Part shown: piece by piece, positions 1-7,166 of the stretch
How positions within the stretch are numbered: position 1 is the first letter of the stretch
Layout: the number at the start of each line of letters is the position of its first letter
Made by a program: the position numbers and the translations under genes
The notes under the pieces: generated by a model
What the model was told of the DNA's origin: nothing
Database searches by the model: none
What the model saw: the letters and a program-made list of their open reading frames with translations, nothing else
Assembly (NCBI GenBank): GCA_937911235.1
Contig: CALDPN010000026.1
Location: 1-9,345 of the forward strand
Direction of reading: 5' to 3'
From: an uncultured Bacteroidales bacterium
Lineage (GTDB): Bacteria; Bacteroidota; Bacteroidia; Bacteroidales; Paludibacteraceae
Length of the DNA: 9,345 nucleotides

Positions 1-212
1 GCATTTAATAACATTGCAGAATCAGTTACATCTTTTGTTATTGGTCCTATTTGGTCTAAAGAAGAAGCAAATGCTACTAATCCATATCTTGAAACTAATC
101 CATATGTTGGTTTTAATCCAACTACACCACATAAACTAGCTGGTTGACGTATACTTCCACCTGTATCTGTTCCTAATGCCCATGGTACCATATTAGCTGC
201 TACTGCTGCTGC
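1..212 (-). pseudogene. gatA: Internal fragment of GatA (aspartyl/glutamyl-tRNA amidotransferase subunit A), fused to rpsP and cut by the window edge
   Basis: In the rpsP reading frame, residues ~144-213 stop resembling S16 and read as the amidase-signature core of GatA. GatA makes the glutaminase half of the GatCAB enzyme that amidates misacylated Glu-tRNA(Gln) or Asp-tRNA(Asn). Recognisable pieces are AAAVAANMVPWALG (144-157), DTGGSIRQPA (159-168), GVVGLKPTYG, SRYGLVAFASSLDQIGP and the start of an LLNA segment at the edge. The Ser of GGS (residue 163, bases 155-153) corresponds to the amidase nucleophile. The upstream Lys and cis-Ser of the catalytic triad are absent, so this piece cannot be active. 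Codon use differs from the S16 part: Ile is ATA in 3 of 3 and Gly is GGA in 6 of 8, against 0 of 5 and 0 of 8 in S16. I infer foreign DNA joined by misassembly. The GatA identity is secure; its belonging here is not. Confidence 0.9.
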
Positions 213-641
213 TTTTGCTTTGTTTACAGCTTTTTCAGCTTCTAAACGTTCTTTAGCTGCAGCTACTTTTTCAGAAGCTAGTTTGCTAACTGTTTTTTCA
301 GTAGCTTTTGCTTTTTCAGCTTTCCATGCTTCTAATTTCTTTTCAGCTTCTTCTTGAGTAAACGCACCTTTTTTAACACCAGTCATTAAGTGTTTCATTA
401 AGTAAACGCCTTCACCTGAAAGGATGTTACGTACGGTGTCAGTTGGTTGTGCACCATTGTTAACCCATTTAAGAGCTAATTCGAAGTTAACATTTACTGT
501 CGCAGGGTTAGTGTTTGGGTTGTAAGAACCGATGCGTTCAATAAATCTGCCATCACGTGGCGCTCTCACGTCAGCTACTACGATGTGGTAGTAAGCGTAA
601 GCCTTACGGCCGTGTCTTTGCAATCTAATTTTAGTTGCCAT
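195..641 (-). CDS. rpsP: 30S ribosomal protein S16, 3' end replaced by gatA sequence
   Basis: S16 is a primary-binding protein of the small ribosomal subunit. The ATG at 641 opens MATKIRLQRHGRK, followed by the usual core: Y-Y-H-I-V-V-A-D-x-R-A-P-R-D-G-R-F-I-E, GSYNPNTNP, and an A-Q-P-T-D-T-V-R-N-I-L segment. After about residue 95 comes the Lys/Glu/Ala-rich tail (W-K-A-E-K-A-K-A and following) that Bacteroidetes S16 proteins carry. The tail runs to about residue 143 and then passes in frame into GatA through an Ala-codon tract. Bacteroidetes S16 is commonly about 180 residues, so the genuine C-terminus and stop are missing. Codons in the S16 part look like those of a highly expressed gene (GGT/GGC, ATC/ATT, CGT). 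A consensus promoter lies 59 bp upstream. No following gene is visible because the join intervenes. Confidence 0.95.
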
Positions 642-699
642 AGTCTTTAATAATTAATTAAATTAGTGAAACTTCATTTGCATTTCTCGAATGCGGTCG

Positions 700-730
700 C
701 AAAGATACAACAATTTCCGTAATCTACAAA
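700..730 (-). promoter_or_regulatory. rpsP promoter, Bacteroidetes sigma-ABfr type
   Basis: On the minus strand, TTTG (730-727) is followed after exactly 19 nt by TATCTTTG (707-700). This matches the Bacteroidetes housekeeping consensus TTTG / TAnnTTTG. Transcription would begin near 693, giving a 5' leader of about 50 nt before the rpsP ATG. It is the clearest promoter in the window and the best single indicator of phylum. Confidence 0.85.
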
Positions 731-760
731 ATTTAATTTCATTAATTATCAATTGGTTAT

Positions 761-785
761 AAAGAAAAACCCTCTTACGAGGGTT
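761..785 (-). terminator. Intrinsic terminator after the glycogen/DUF4301 operon
   Basis: A perfect 7-bp stem (AACCCTC / GAGGGTT, 768-774 and 779-785) with a four-base loop is followed on the minus strand by a T-rich run (TTTTTCTTT including the stem end). Orientation and position make it the end of the transcript that includes the DUF4301 gene, about 140 nt after its stop codon, and they insulate rpsP. Confidence 0.8.
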
Positions 786-789
786 AATT

Positions 790-819
790 TCCTCTATTTA
801 TAATAATTAATTTAGAGGA
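790..819. repeat. Inverted repeat just upstream of the terminator
   Basis: Arms TCCTCTA (790-796) and TAGAGGA (813-819) enclose a 16-nt A/T-only loop. On the minus strand it precedes the terminator hairpin by about 5 nt, so the two form a tandem hairpin in the 3' untranslated region. It has no T tract of its own and is more likely a stability or processing hairpin than a terminator. Confidence 0.5.
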
Positions 820-822
820 GTG

Positions 823-910
823 ATTTTTAGGCGTGCGCAATGCGATTAACCGGAGTTTAGTAGACCTAAATGAGGATTACGAGCATAAGCAACAACGAAG
901 AAAGCACCCT
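823..910 (-). other. Unexplained GC-richer 3'-untranslated segment with a short open frame
   Basis: The 281-base gap 642-922 holds the rpsP promoter, two hairpins and this stretch. It is visibly less A/T-rich than its surroundings. On the minus strand one frame reads GAFFVVAYARNPHLGLLNSG followed by TAA (about 911-849), without a start codon and after an upstream stop. It contains a small inverted repeat, TTTAG/CTAAA around GTCTA (856-870). It resembles the dispersed intergenic sequences that produce spurious short proteins in Bacteroidales genomes, but I rely on memory for that. It could be a repeat copy, a 3'UTR small RNA or a decayed gene remnant. No function is assigned. Confidence 0.35.
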
Positions 911-922
911 ATAAATTAATTA

Positions 923-2449
923 TTACTGGTGTTCGCGGCGCAGTAAGTCATCTAGCGTCTTCACCGGAGTGAAGGTTTCGATTGGCACTTCAATGAAGAT
1001 TGTGTTCCAGTCCGACATTGAACCGTTCCAAAGACCTGGAAGCTCTTGAATAGTCATGTCGATGCCGTTTTGTTTCTTTTGTGAGATGAAACCAGTATTT
1101 TTGTCAACATAGTTTTTAAGGTTAAACTTGTTGCGTTTGTATGTTTTCACTCCACAAACAAGGTCTACAGGATTGAAGTGAGAAGATTTTTGCACCATTT
1201 CCACTTGGAATGGGTTTTCAAAATCTATTTGAGATGCCTCTATAATTTGTAGGTTTTTATGACCAAATTCGTTGCGCACCCAGTATGGGCCACCGCCAGG
1301 TTCACCTTCGTTACGAACCATACCACACACACGAATAGGTCTGTTTAGCTTTCTAATTACATAGTTAATACGTTCACGCGTACTGCGGCTAAAGTGTGTC
1401 ATACTAAAACGCACATTTAGCATTTTGGCTGCAAAACCTTCTATTTGTGAAAGAGTTATTTCATTTACAGAAAGCGCCTCCAATGCACGTAAATATTCAA
1501 AAACTTTACTTTGAATATAAAGAAGATAACCTGCCAATGCCTTTTTATACAAACAAGTTGTACCACGTAGAGCATCTGTGGTAACATTGTCTATGTTTTT
1601 AATAAAGATAAGGTCTGCTTCTAGAGCATTTAAGTTTTCGATTAATGCACCGTGACCGCCTGGACGGAAAAGTATGCTTCCATCGGCATTGCGCACTAGT
1701 TCACCATTTTTGTCTAGAGCCACCATATCGGTTTTGCCCATTTGTTCAGAAAACTGAATATCAAATTTCACACCATGTAGTTCTTCAAGTGCTGGCACCA
1801 CTTCTTTTATTTTGTTTTCAAAAAGCTCTCTATGCTCTGGCGAAATAGTAAAGTGTAAATGCACGGTGTTATCGAGCATTTTTGCATATTGCACACCTTC
1901 TACTAAATGCTCTTCAAATGCTGTGCGAGAACCTTCTTTATATTTGTGAAATTGTAGCATTGCCTTTGGTTTTGATTGATAACCAAGACCTGGAGTTTTC
2001 AAAATATAAGAAGCTATGGTAGAATATTTTTTCTCGTTAAGTAGATTGTGAATATCAAGTTTATCTGCTTCTAAAAGTTTTACCAAATCATTGTAGAAAG
2101 CAAATTTCTCTACTTTTTCAACAGTTTTCACTGTTTTAGCAAAGCCTTTTTTGCTTTCAGAGGCATCATATTTGCTCTCTAAGTCTATTAAATCCTTAAA
2201 CATACGAGAAGCTGCACCAGATGCTGGCACAAACTTAATCATGCTAAGTTCTTTAGAGTTTTGATCAAAAAGAGAAGCATACTCCTTTGCATCAGCTTCA
2301 GAAAGTTTCACAATACCATCTCCCACTGTGGCAGCACCTGCCAAGTTCATATATGGGAAACCTTTTTGAAAATTTTCAAGTTGAGTTTCAAATTCTATAT
2401 CTGATATACCTTTCTTAGAAAGTTGTGCTAAGTCCTTTTTTGATAACAT
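923..2449 (-). CDS. DUF4301 family protein, probable UDP-sugar pyrophosphorylase-like nucleotidyltransferase
   Basis: This 508-aa soluble protein has no signal peptide and matches the Bacteroidetes family DUF4301, whose function is not established. Its motif order follows the UDP-GlcNAc/UDP-sugar pyrophosphorylase superfamily. VPASGAASRM (74-83) sits where the G-x-G-T-R nucleotide loop occurs, and KPKAMLQFHKY (160-170) where the conserved PK/sugar-side motif occurs. H-F-T-I-S-P-E-H (199-206), F-S-E-Q (233-236), FRPGGHGALIENL (261-273) and KNIDNV (284-289) match the usual T-S, F-x-Q, P-x-G-H/N-G and V-D-N motifs; the Asp of the last would bind metal. A distinctive GMVRNEGEPGGGPYWV (376-391) follows and is not a classical pyrophosphorylase motif. 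The gene is last in the glycogen operon, 62 bp after the GH57 gene and before a terminator. A nucleotide-sugar role is inference. A weak promoter-like TAACTTTA (2485-2478) precedes it. Confidence 0.9.
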   Translation of the reverse strand: MLSKKDLAQLSKKGISDIEFETQLENFQKGFPYMNLAGAATVGDGIVKLSEADAKEYASLFDQNSKELSMIKFVPASGAASRMFKDLIDLESKYDASESKKGFAKTVKTVEKVEKFAFYNDLVKLLEADKLDIHNLLNEKKYSTIASYILKTPGLGYQSKPKAMLQFHKYKEGSRTAFEEHLVEGVQYAKMLDNTVHLHFTISPEHRELFENKIKEVVPALEELHGVKFDIQFSEQMGKTDMVALDKNGELVRNADGSILFRPGGHGALIENLNALEADLIFIKNIDNVTTDALRGTTCLYKKALAGYLLYIQSKVFEYLRALEALSVNEITLSQIEGFAAKMLNVRFSMTHFSRSTRERINYVIRKLNRPIRVCGMVRNEGEPGGGPYWVRNEFGHKNLQIIEASQIDFENPFQVEMVQKSSHFNPVDLVCGVKTYKRNKFNLKNYVDKNTGFISQKKQNGIDMTIQELPGLWNGSMSDWNTIFIEVPIETFTPVKTLDDLLRREHQ

Positions 2450-2511
2450 AAATATGCTTATTTTTTTAATTTGGTCATAAAGTTACGATAAAATGGGCGT
2501 TTTTTCGCTAT

Positions 2512-3792
2512 TTAAGCCTCTTTTTTCTTCTTTTTTAATTTTTTTATCTCTTTCTCTAGATTTTCAATAAGTTTTTCTTGAGAATTAATAGTTTTTAGAA
2601 GTTCATTAAGTTCTTCGTTTTCAATGGTGGTTGGATACTCTGCTTCTACCCTCAGCAAGAAGTCTGCTAAGATATTCATATAGTTGATAAACGCATCGTA
2701 TGGCGACTCAAAAGTGCTACCCCACGCTCCTTTAAAACTCATATAACGGAAATAATCGGCACATTGAATATGTAACCAGTCGCGTTTAAGGTTTTTGTCT
2801 TTACATAGGTTTACACGCTCTGTAACGCTATAAAGTTTGTTTACAGCTTCTTCTTGTAGGTGATTTCCAAGCATAATACTTAGGTCTTTTGCCTCTCCTT
2901 GCCATGAAAGTGGATATGGTGCAGTGAGTGCTGCCACTGGTTCCACTTTTGCTAGTGCAGAAGGAGTTACAAAACCTATTCCTCTATTTAGAGCTATCTG
3001 TGGCAGTGCTTTTAGGAATTCAAAAATACCTGTAAAGTCTTTTTGCACAGCACCAAATGTGTCGTAACTCATCCATAAGTTATGAATATTTTCACCCTCT
3101 GGAGTGCTTGCCACCCAATCAATTAATTTGTCGGCAGTGAGTGGATATTCGCTCCATGTAGGATCTGAAAAATAGAATGTAATTTGATTACTCCAAAGGA
3201 AATTGCGAGCAAGAAGTTTAAGTTTTGGCAAATATGCGTGAGAATATACATAATTTGGACTTCTCCATCCTAAAATGTGTTTTGCACCTTCCATAAGCAT
3301 GGTTTTATAGCCCATAGAAGCCACTTTTTCGCCGATTTCATCGGAATAAATAAAGTCTGTATTGCGCAGTGCTGTTGGTTTCACACCAAAAAGCTCTTTC
3401 ATTTTAGCAGAATGCTTAAGCACTTGACGTTCAAACTCTTCTTCGTCGTAAAGCGAAGCCATTGAGTGACCGTATGGTTCTGCAAGAAACTCTACCTGAC
3501 CTGTGGCAGCAAGTTCCCTAAAAGAATCTATCACCTCTGGTGCGTATTGCTCTAGTTGCTCGATGGCACTGCCCGAAAGAGAGAATGTGCACGAGAAAGA
3601 TTTTCCCAATGTTTTAATTAGGTCTAATAAAATTTTATTAGCTGGCAAATAAGAATTTTCTGCCAAATATCTTACTCTTTCTTCATTTGCAAAATCGTCG
3701 TAATAATAGTGGTCGTTTCCAATTTCAAAAAAACGATAGCGTTTTAATATGTATGGAATGTGAACCTCGAAATAAAGACAAATGTTTTTCAT
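2512..3792 (-). CDS. GH57 alpha-amylase-like protein, apparently lacking both catalytic residues
   Basis: This 426-aa cytoplasmic protein is of the GH57 alpha-amylase type. It has motif 1 HIP (11-13), motif 2 GQVEFLAEPY (98-107), motif 3 A-L-R-N-T-D-F (141-147), motif 4 around S-N-Q-I (201-204) and motif 5 YDTFG (243-247). The C-terminal three-helix region includes LGNHLQEEA and ESPYDAFINYMNIL. GH57 amylases use a Glu nucleophile in motif 3 and an Asp acid/base in motif 4. Here those places read Asp146 and Asn202-Gln203. Family studies describe Bacteroidetes alpha-amylase-like GH57 members that lack one or both residues, and this seems to be one. The last ~35 residues (394-426) form a Lys-rich coiled coil, unusual beside plain GH57 enzymes and possibly a partner-binding tail. 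It lies between the GT4 and DUF4301 genes in the operon. Hydrolysis should not be assumed; glucan binding or regulation is an alternative. Confidence 0.92.
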   Translation of the reverse strand: MKNICLYFEVHIPYILKRYRFFEIGNDHYYYDDFANEERVRYLAENSYLPANKILLDLIKTLGKSFSCTFSLSGSAIEQLEQYAPEVIDSFRELAATGQVEFLAEPYGHSMASLYDEEEFERQVLKHSAKMKELFGVKPTALRNTDFIYSDEIGEKVASMGYKTMLMEGAKHILGWRSPNYVYSHAYLPKLKLLARNFLWSNQITFYFSDPTWSEYPLTADKLIDWVASTPEGENIHNLWMSYDTFGAVQKDFTGIFEFLKALPQIALNRGIGFVTPSALAKVEPVAALTAPYPLSWQGEAKDLSIMLGNHLQEEAVNKLYSVTERVNLCKDKNLKRDWLHIQCADYFRYMSFKGAWGSTFESPYDAFINYMNILADFLLRVEAEYPTTIENEELNELLKTINSQEKLIENLEKEIKKLKKKKKEA

Positions 3793-3830
3793 ATTTTGTT
3801 TGTTTTAGTTGTTTACCTACAATTTTGAAT

Positions 3831-3856
3831 TACGGACACTGCACGCAGTGTCCCTA
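3831..3856. repeat. REP-like palindrome
   Basis: GGACACTGC (3834-3842) and GCAGTGTCC (3845-3853) form a perfect 9-bp stem with a 2-nt loop. TA/TA pairs outside one mismatch extend it. On the minus strand it reads as a GTAGGGACACTGC-type palindrome, a pattern dispersed between genes in many Bacteroidetes. It lies 10 bp after the GT4 stop and about 40 bp before the GH57 start. It lacks a T tract, so it is probably not a terminator. It may stabilise the upstream part of the operon mRNA. No second copy exists in this window. Confidence 0.7.
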
Positions 3857-3865
3857 CTCATTATT

Positions 3866-5122
3866 TTAACTATTTACGACTCTGTCGTAAATATGACGCA
3901 CCTTAAGTCCCGCTTTATCCCATGTGATGCGATTTACTTCATCGCGACCTTCGCGGCTTAGAGTTTCGTAGATAGAAGGATATTCAACTATCGCATAAAT
4001 AGCATCAGCCATGGCATCGATATCCCAATAGTCGGTTTTAATGGCGTGATCTAAAATTTCGGCACAGCCAGACTGTTTTGAAATAATAGATGGAGTGCCC
4101 ACTTGCATAGCCTCAAGAGGCGAAATACCAAACGGCTCAGACACCGAAGGCATCATATACACATCGCTATCGGCAAGCATTTGAGTTACTTGTTTTCCTC
4201 TTAAGAAACCTGGGAAATGCATTTTATCTGCAATGCCACGTTTTGCAGCAAGGTCTATCATAGCCTGCATCATATCACCGCTACCAGCCATCACAAAACG
4301 CACGTTTTTAGTTCTTTGTAGCACTTTTGCTGCAGCTTCCACAAAATATTCAGGACCTTTTTGCATGGTAATACGGCCAAGGAATGTAACCAATTTTTCT
4401 TTACGAGGAGTTTTCACAAACTGCTCCACATTTGGAATTGGGTCCACAGCATTGTGCACTGTAGTTACTTTTGCAGGGTCTTGATGATATTTTTCTATCA
4501 CAGTGCGACGAGTAAGGTCGCTCACGCAAATAATATGGTCGGCAATATCCATACCACGTTTTTCAATGCTATACACAGTTGGGTTCACTTGACCACGACT
4601 ACGGTCGAAATCTGTAGCATGCACGTGTATCACTAGTGGCTTGCCAGAAATTTGTTTTGCAAAAATACCAGCAGGATATGTTAGCCAGTCGTGTGAGTGA
4701 ATCACATCAAAATCTAGACTGTGAGCCAACACCCCAGCCACTGCTTCGTAGTTGTCTATTTCTTGAATAAGGTTGTCTGGATAACGTCCAGAAAACTCGA
4801 TGCAACCTATATTATTTGTACCAATTCTACGATAGTCGTATTTTATATTGTTTCTATAATGGTAATATTCCACAGGGCTCATAATGCCACCAAGTGTGCG
4901 CTCCACTTCTTCTACAGAAGATTCTTTCCACACCACAGGCACATTGCACGCACCTATTATTTTAAGGAAACTTTGGTCTTCGTCGCCGTATGGTTTTGGT
5001 ATCACAAAAGTGATTTCTAAATCCTTTTGCTCTGCCATACCACGAGTTAAACCATAACTTGCGGTGCCAAGACCTCCTAATATATGCGGTGGAAATTCCC
5101 ACCCAAACATTAATGCTTTCAT
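3866..5122 (-). CDS. Family 4 glycosyltransferase (glycogen synthase-like)
   Basis: This 418-aa GT-B retaining glycosyltransferase has no signal peptide, so it is cytoplasmic. Its N-terminal domain has FGWEFPPHILGGLGT (6-20), whose Gly-rich loop corresponds to the glycogen synthase GGL loop, then HSHDW (142-146) and HATDFDRS (168-175). Its C-terminal donor-binding domain has GRITMQKG (249-256), with the Arg and Lys that bind phosphates, and SEPFGISPLEAM (328-339), the E-x7-E motif with Glu329 and Glu337. The WEFPP-GGLG start is characteristic of the GT4 proteins found beside debranching enzyme in Bacteroidetes, often annotated as glycogen synthase. The operon position, 41 bp after the debranching enzyme gene, supports alpha-glucan elongation. 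Donor specificity (ADP-, UDP- or GDP-glucose) cannot be read from the sequence. No catalytic residue looks missing. Confidence 0.93.
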   Translation of the reverse strand: MKALMFGWEFPPHILGGLGTASYGLTRGMAEQKDLEITFVIPKPYGDEDQSFLKIIGACNVPVVWKESSVEEVERTLGGIMSPVEYYHYRNNIKYDYRRIGTNNIGCIEFSGRYPDNLIQEIDNYEAVAGVLAHSLDFDVIHSHDWLTYPAGIFAKQISGKPLVIHVHATDFDRSRGQVNPTVYSIEKRGMDIADHIICVSDLTRRTVIEKYHQDPAKVTTVHNAVDPIPNVEQFVKTPRKEKLVTFLGRITMQKGPEYFVEAAAKVLQRTKNVRFVMAGSGDMMQAMIDLAAKRGIADKMHFPGFLRGKQVTQMLADSDVYMMPSVSEPFGISPLEAMQVGTPSIISKQSGCAEILDHAIKTDYWDIDAMADAIYAIVEYPSIYETLSREGRDEVNRITWDKAGLKVRHIYDRVVNS

Positions 5123-5163
5123 AATTTCTTTATGCCATTTTTTTGTGCATTCGTTGCAAAACT

Positions 5164-7074
5164 TTATGCCTCAGTTGCTTTATTTAGTAATGCCAATGTT
5201 CTAAGTATTTCACCTACTGTAGGTGCGTAAGACATGGCTCCGTGTCCTTTAAATGGAGGATTGCCATCGTGAAGTTCAGACAGCGTGCCTATGCAAAGTT
5301 TTTTCATTTCGGCTTCCATGCCTATAAGCAGGCGTTCTACGAAACTTACGCCACCTTGTTTGTGTATTTTAAGGTAACTTTCTGCATACGCTCCTGTAAA
5401 CCAAGGCCAAACAGGACCATTGTGATAGTTGCGGTTTCTCTCTAGCATTCCGCCCACATAATTTGGTCTGTATGAACCACTTTTAGGACTTAAACTACGC
5501 AAACCTTTGGTAGTAAGAAGCTCGCGTGTACACACATCGAGAACAGATTTTTGTTGTTGTCTGCTAAGTGGTGAATATGGCATAGACACTGCCAAAATCA
5601 TATTTGGACGCACTTCCACGTCTTTATAATCACCATCTACGTAGTCGTAAAGGTAAAGTCCGTTCCAGAATGTTTGCTCAAAAGACTTAGACACGTTTTC
5701 TGCAAATGCTTGCAACTCACTATTTTCAGATAGCGAAGCAGCCAAACAAAGAGCATTGTACCAAAGAGCATTAATTTCTACCACATATCCTGTGCGAGGC
5801 GTGATAGGTTTGCCATCTTCTGTGGCATTCATCCATGTCATTGGCACATTTTTGCCTTCTATTTTCAGAAGTCCATTGTCGTCTAGAGTTAAATTTGGAT
5901 GTTTGCCTTGAAGAATGTAATTTACAATATCGAGCACAATTCTCCTTTCGGTCTCTGAACCTGTCGAAGATTCAGAAATATATTGTTGCAACGCCCAAAC
6001 AAACCACAGAAGTGCATCTGGAGAGTCTAGTTCTTTTATAACATTAGTTTTACCTGTTTCAACGAAGTTTGAAAATTCCTTGATTACACTTTCTGCCAAT
6101 GTTTCAAAGGCTTCTTTGTCGCCAATGCCTAAAGTACAACCAACCATTGCAATAAACTCATCGCGTGCACGTACATTGAACCAAGGATAACCTGCTAGCA
6201 AGTATGTTTCGCCGTTTTCTTTGTGACGAAATTGCACAGCAGCATTGCGCAAACATTGATACATATCGGTACGAGCATGACGTTTTTCAAGTTCTTCTCC
6301 CCAAATTTTCTTCAAAGAAGTAGGACTAATTTCTGATATGCCTGCAGACACATAAATGCTCTCGCCTTTCTTTATTGGCATTTCAAAAGTGCCTGGCACA
6401 AGCAAATCTTCTGTATATGGGAAACCACGCTCCTGCTCTTTTGCATACATTATATTATTGTACCAATTTGGTGCGTGGGTATAGTTTGGTTGTTTTGAAA
6501 ATTGAATATAAAGGTTTGGATAGGCAGGATATAGTTTGTACGCCGCACCTTTTTTTGCTTGCCCTGCATCTGCATTTGCCATGTCGTTTGCTTTAGAAAG
6601 CGTGTGCACACTGCGAAACGCAAGGAATGGTTTGAAACGAATTGTTGTGGCAGAATGCGCTTGCAAAAGTGTGTATTTTGTAATCACTCTAGACTCATTT
6701 GCCACCATAAGTTGCTCTTTTGAAATAATCACCCCACCCACTCTATAAATAGTGCTAGGAATTACTTCACACTTAAACTCACGAATGTATTTGTGTCCGT
6801 TAGGACTGAAATGTCCGCCCTCATATTCGTGCACGCCAAGGTTAAATTCCGCTCCGTGCTGAATAATTGTTTCGTCTAGCGACGACAATAAAATATGATT
6901 GTCGCTATCCATTTCTGGAATTGGAATCACTAAATGTCCGTGAAATTTGCGTGTATTACAACCTGTCAAGGTGCTACTGCTGTATGCGCCAGAGCGATTG
7001 GTGCGCAACAATTCCTTGGTAAGTGACTTTTCAAGGTTGGTTAAAACTGTTTTATCGAAGTTTAAATAGTCCAT
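5164..7074 (-). CDS. Glycogen debranching enzyme (GDE N- and C-terminal domains, GH133-like)
   Basis: This 636-aa cytoplasmic enzyme is of the bacterial glycogen debranching type, a (alpha/alpha)6 barrel that hydrolyses alpha-1,6-linked glucose at branch points. The N-terminal beta domain (about 1-260) carries NRSGAYSSSTL (26-36) and TGCNTRKFHG (37-46). The barrel (about 265-632) carries GYPWFNVRARDEF (295-307), where Arg304-Asp305 match the family W-G-R-D region, then MTWMNA (412-417), TPRTGYVVEINALWYNAL (425-442) with conserved Glu433, and YHNGPVWPWFTG (550-561). Length is normal for the bacterial family and the ends look intact. The filter-like variant N-V-R-A-R-D departs slightly from the common G-R-W-G-R-D. 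It is the first gene of the operon; two LacI-type operator cores lie between its ATG and the preceding terminator. A + strand reading of the same region yields only short noncoding frames. Confidence 0.95.
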   Translation of the reverse strand: MDYLNFDKTVLTNLEKSLTKELLRTNRSGAYSSSTLTGCNTRKFHGHLVIPIPEMDSDNHILLSSLDETIIQHGAEFNLGVHEYEGGHFSPNGHKYIREFKCEVIPSTIYRVGGVIISKEQLMVANESRVITKYTLLQAHSATTIRFKPFLAFRSVHTLSKANDMANADAGQAKKGAAYKLYPAYPNLYIQFSKQPNYTHAPNWYNNIMYAKEQERGFPYTEDLLVPGTFEMPIKKGESIYVSAGISEISPTSLKKIWGEELEKRHARTDMYQCLRNAAVQFRHKENGETYLLAGYPWFNVRARDEFIAMVGCTLGIGDKEAFETLAESVIKEFSNFVETGKTNVIKELDSPDALLWFVWALQQYISESSTGSETERRIVLDIVNYILQGKHPNLTLDDNGLLKIEGKNVPMTWMNATEDGKPITPRTGYVVEINALWYNALCLAASLSENSELQAFAENVSKSFEQTFWNGLYLYDYVDGDYKDVEVRPNMILAVSMPYSPLSRQQQKSVLDVCTRELLTTKGLRSLSPKSGSYRPNYVGGMLERNRNYHNGPVWPWFTGAYAESYLKIHKQGGVSFVERLLIGMEAEMKKLCIGTLSELHDGNPPFKGHGAMSYAPTVGEILRTLALLNKATEA

Positions 7075-7100
7075 GCCGTTAAAATTTAATGCCTTTTATG

Positions 7101-7110
7101 CAAACGTTTG
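7101..7110. promoter_or_regulatory. Putative LacI-family operator 1 (CAAACGTTTG)
   Basis: A perfect 10-bp palindrome with the central CG typical of LacI-family sites, 27 bp upstream of the debranching enzyme ATG. LacI-type regulators of maltose and other glucans in Bacteroidetes use operators with an AAACGTTT core. With the second copy 75 bp upstream it could allow looping. No regulator gene is in the window, so the partner is unknown. Confidence 0.45.
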
Positions 7111-7166
7111 TAAATTTAAGAATATTTTTTCCTAATTCCAAAAAAATTAAACACTAATAAGAAAAT

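Noticed and set aside
1..641. A genuine bifunctional S16-GatA protein
   Set aside because: The GatA part lacks the catalytic Lys and cis-Ser, codon use changes abruptly, and the join falls in a low-complexity tract; assembly error is simpler.
3831..3856. Palindrome as a transcription terminator between the GT4 and GH57 genes
   Set aside because: No T tract follows on the minus strand, and downstream genes of the same pathway continue in the same direction.
4233..5020. Plus-strand open frames of 83-99 codons opposite the GT4 gene
   Set aside because: Rich in His/Phe/Cys with no domain, and opposite strongly conserved GT4 motifs; noncoding.
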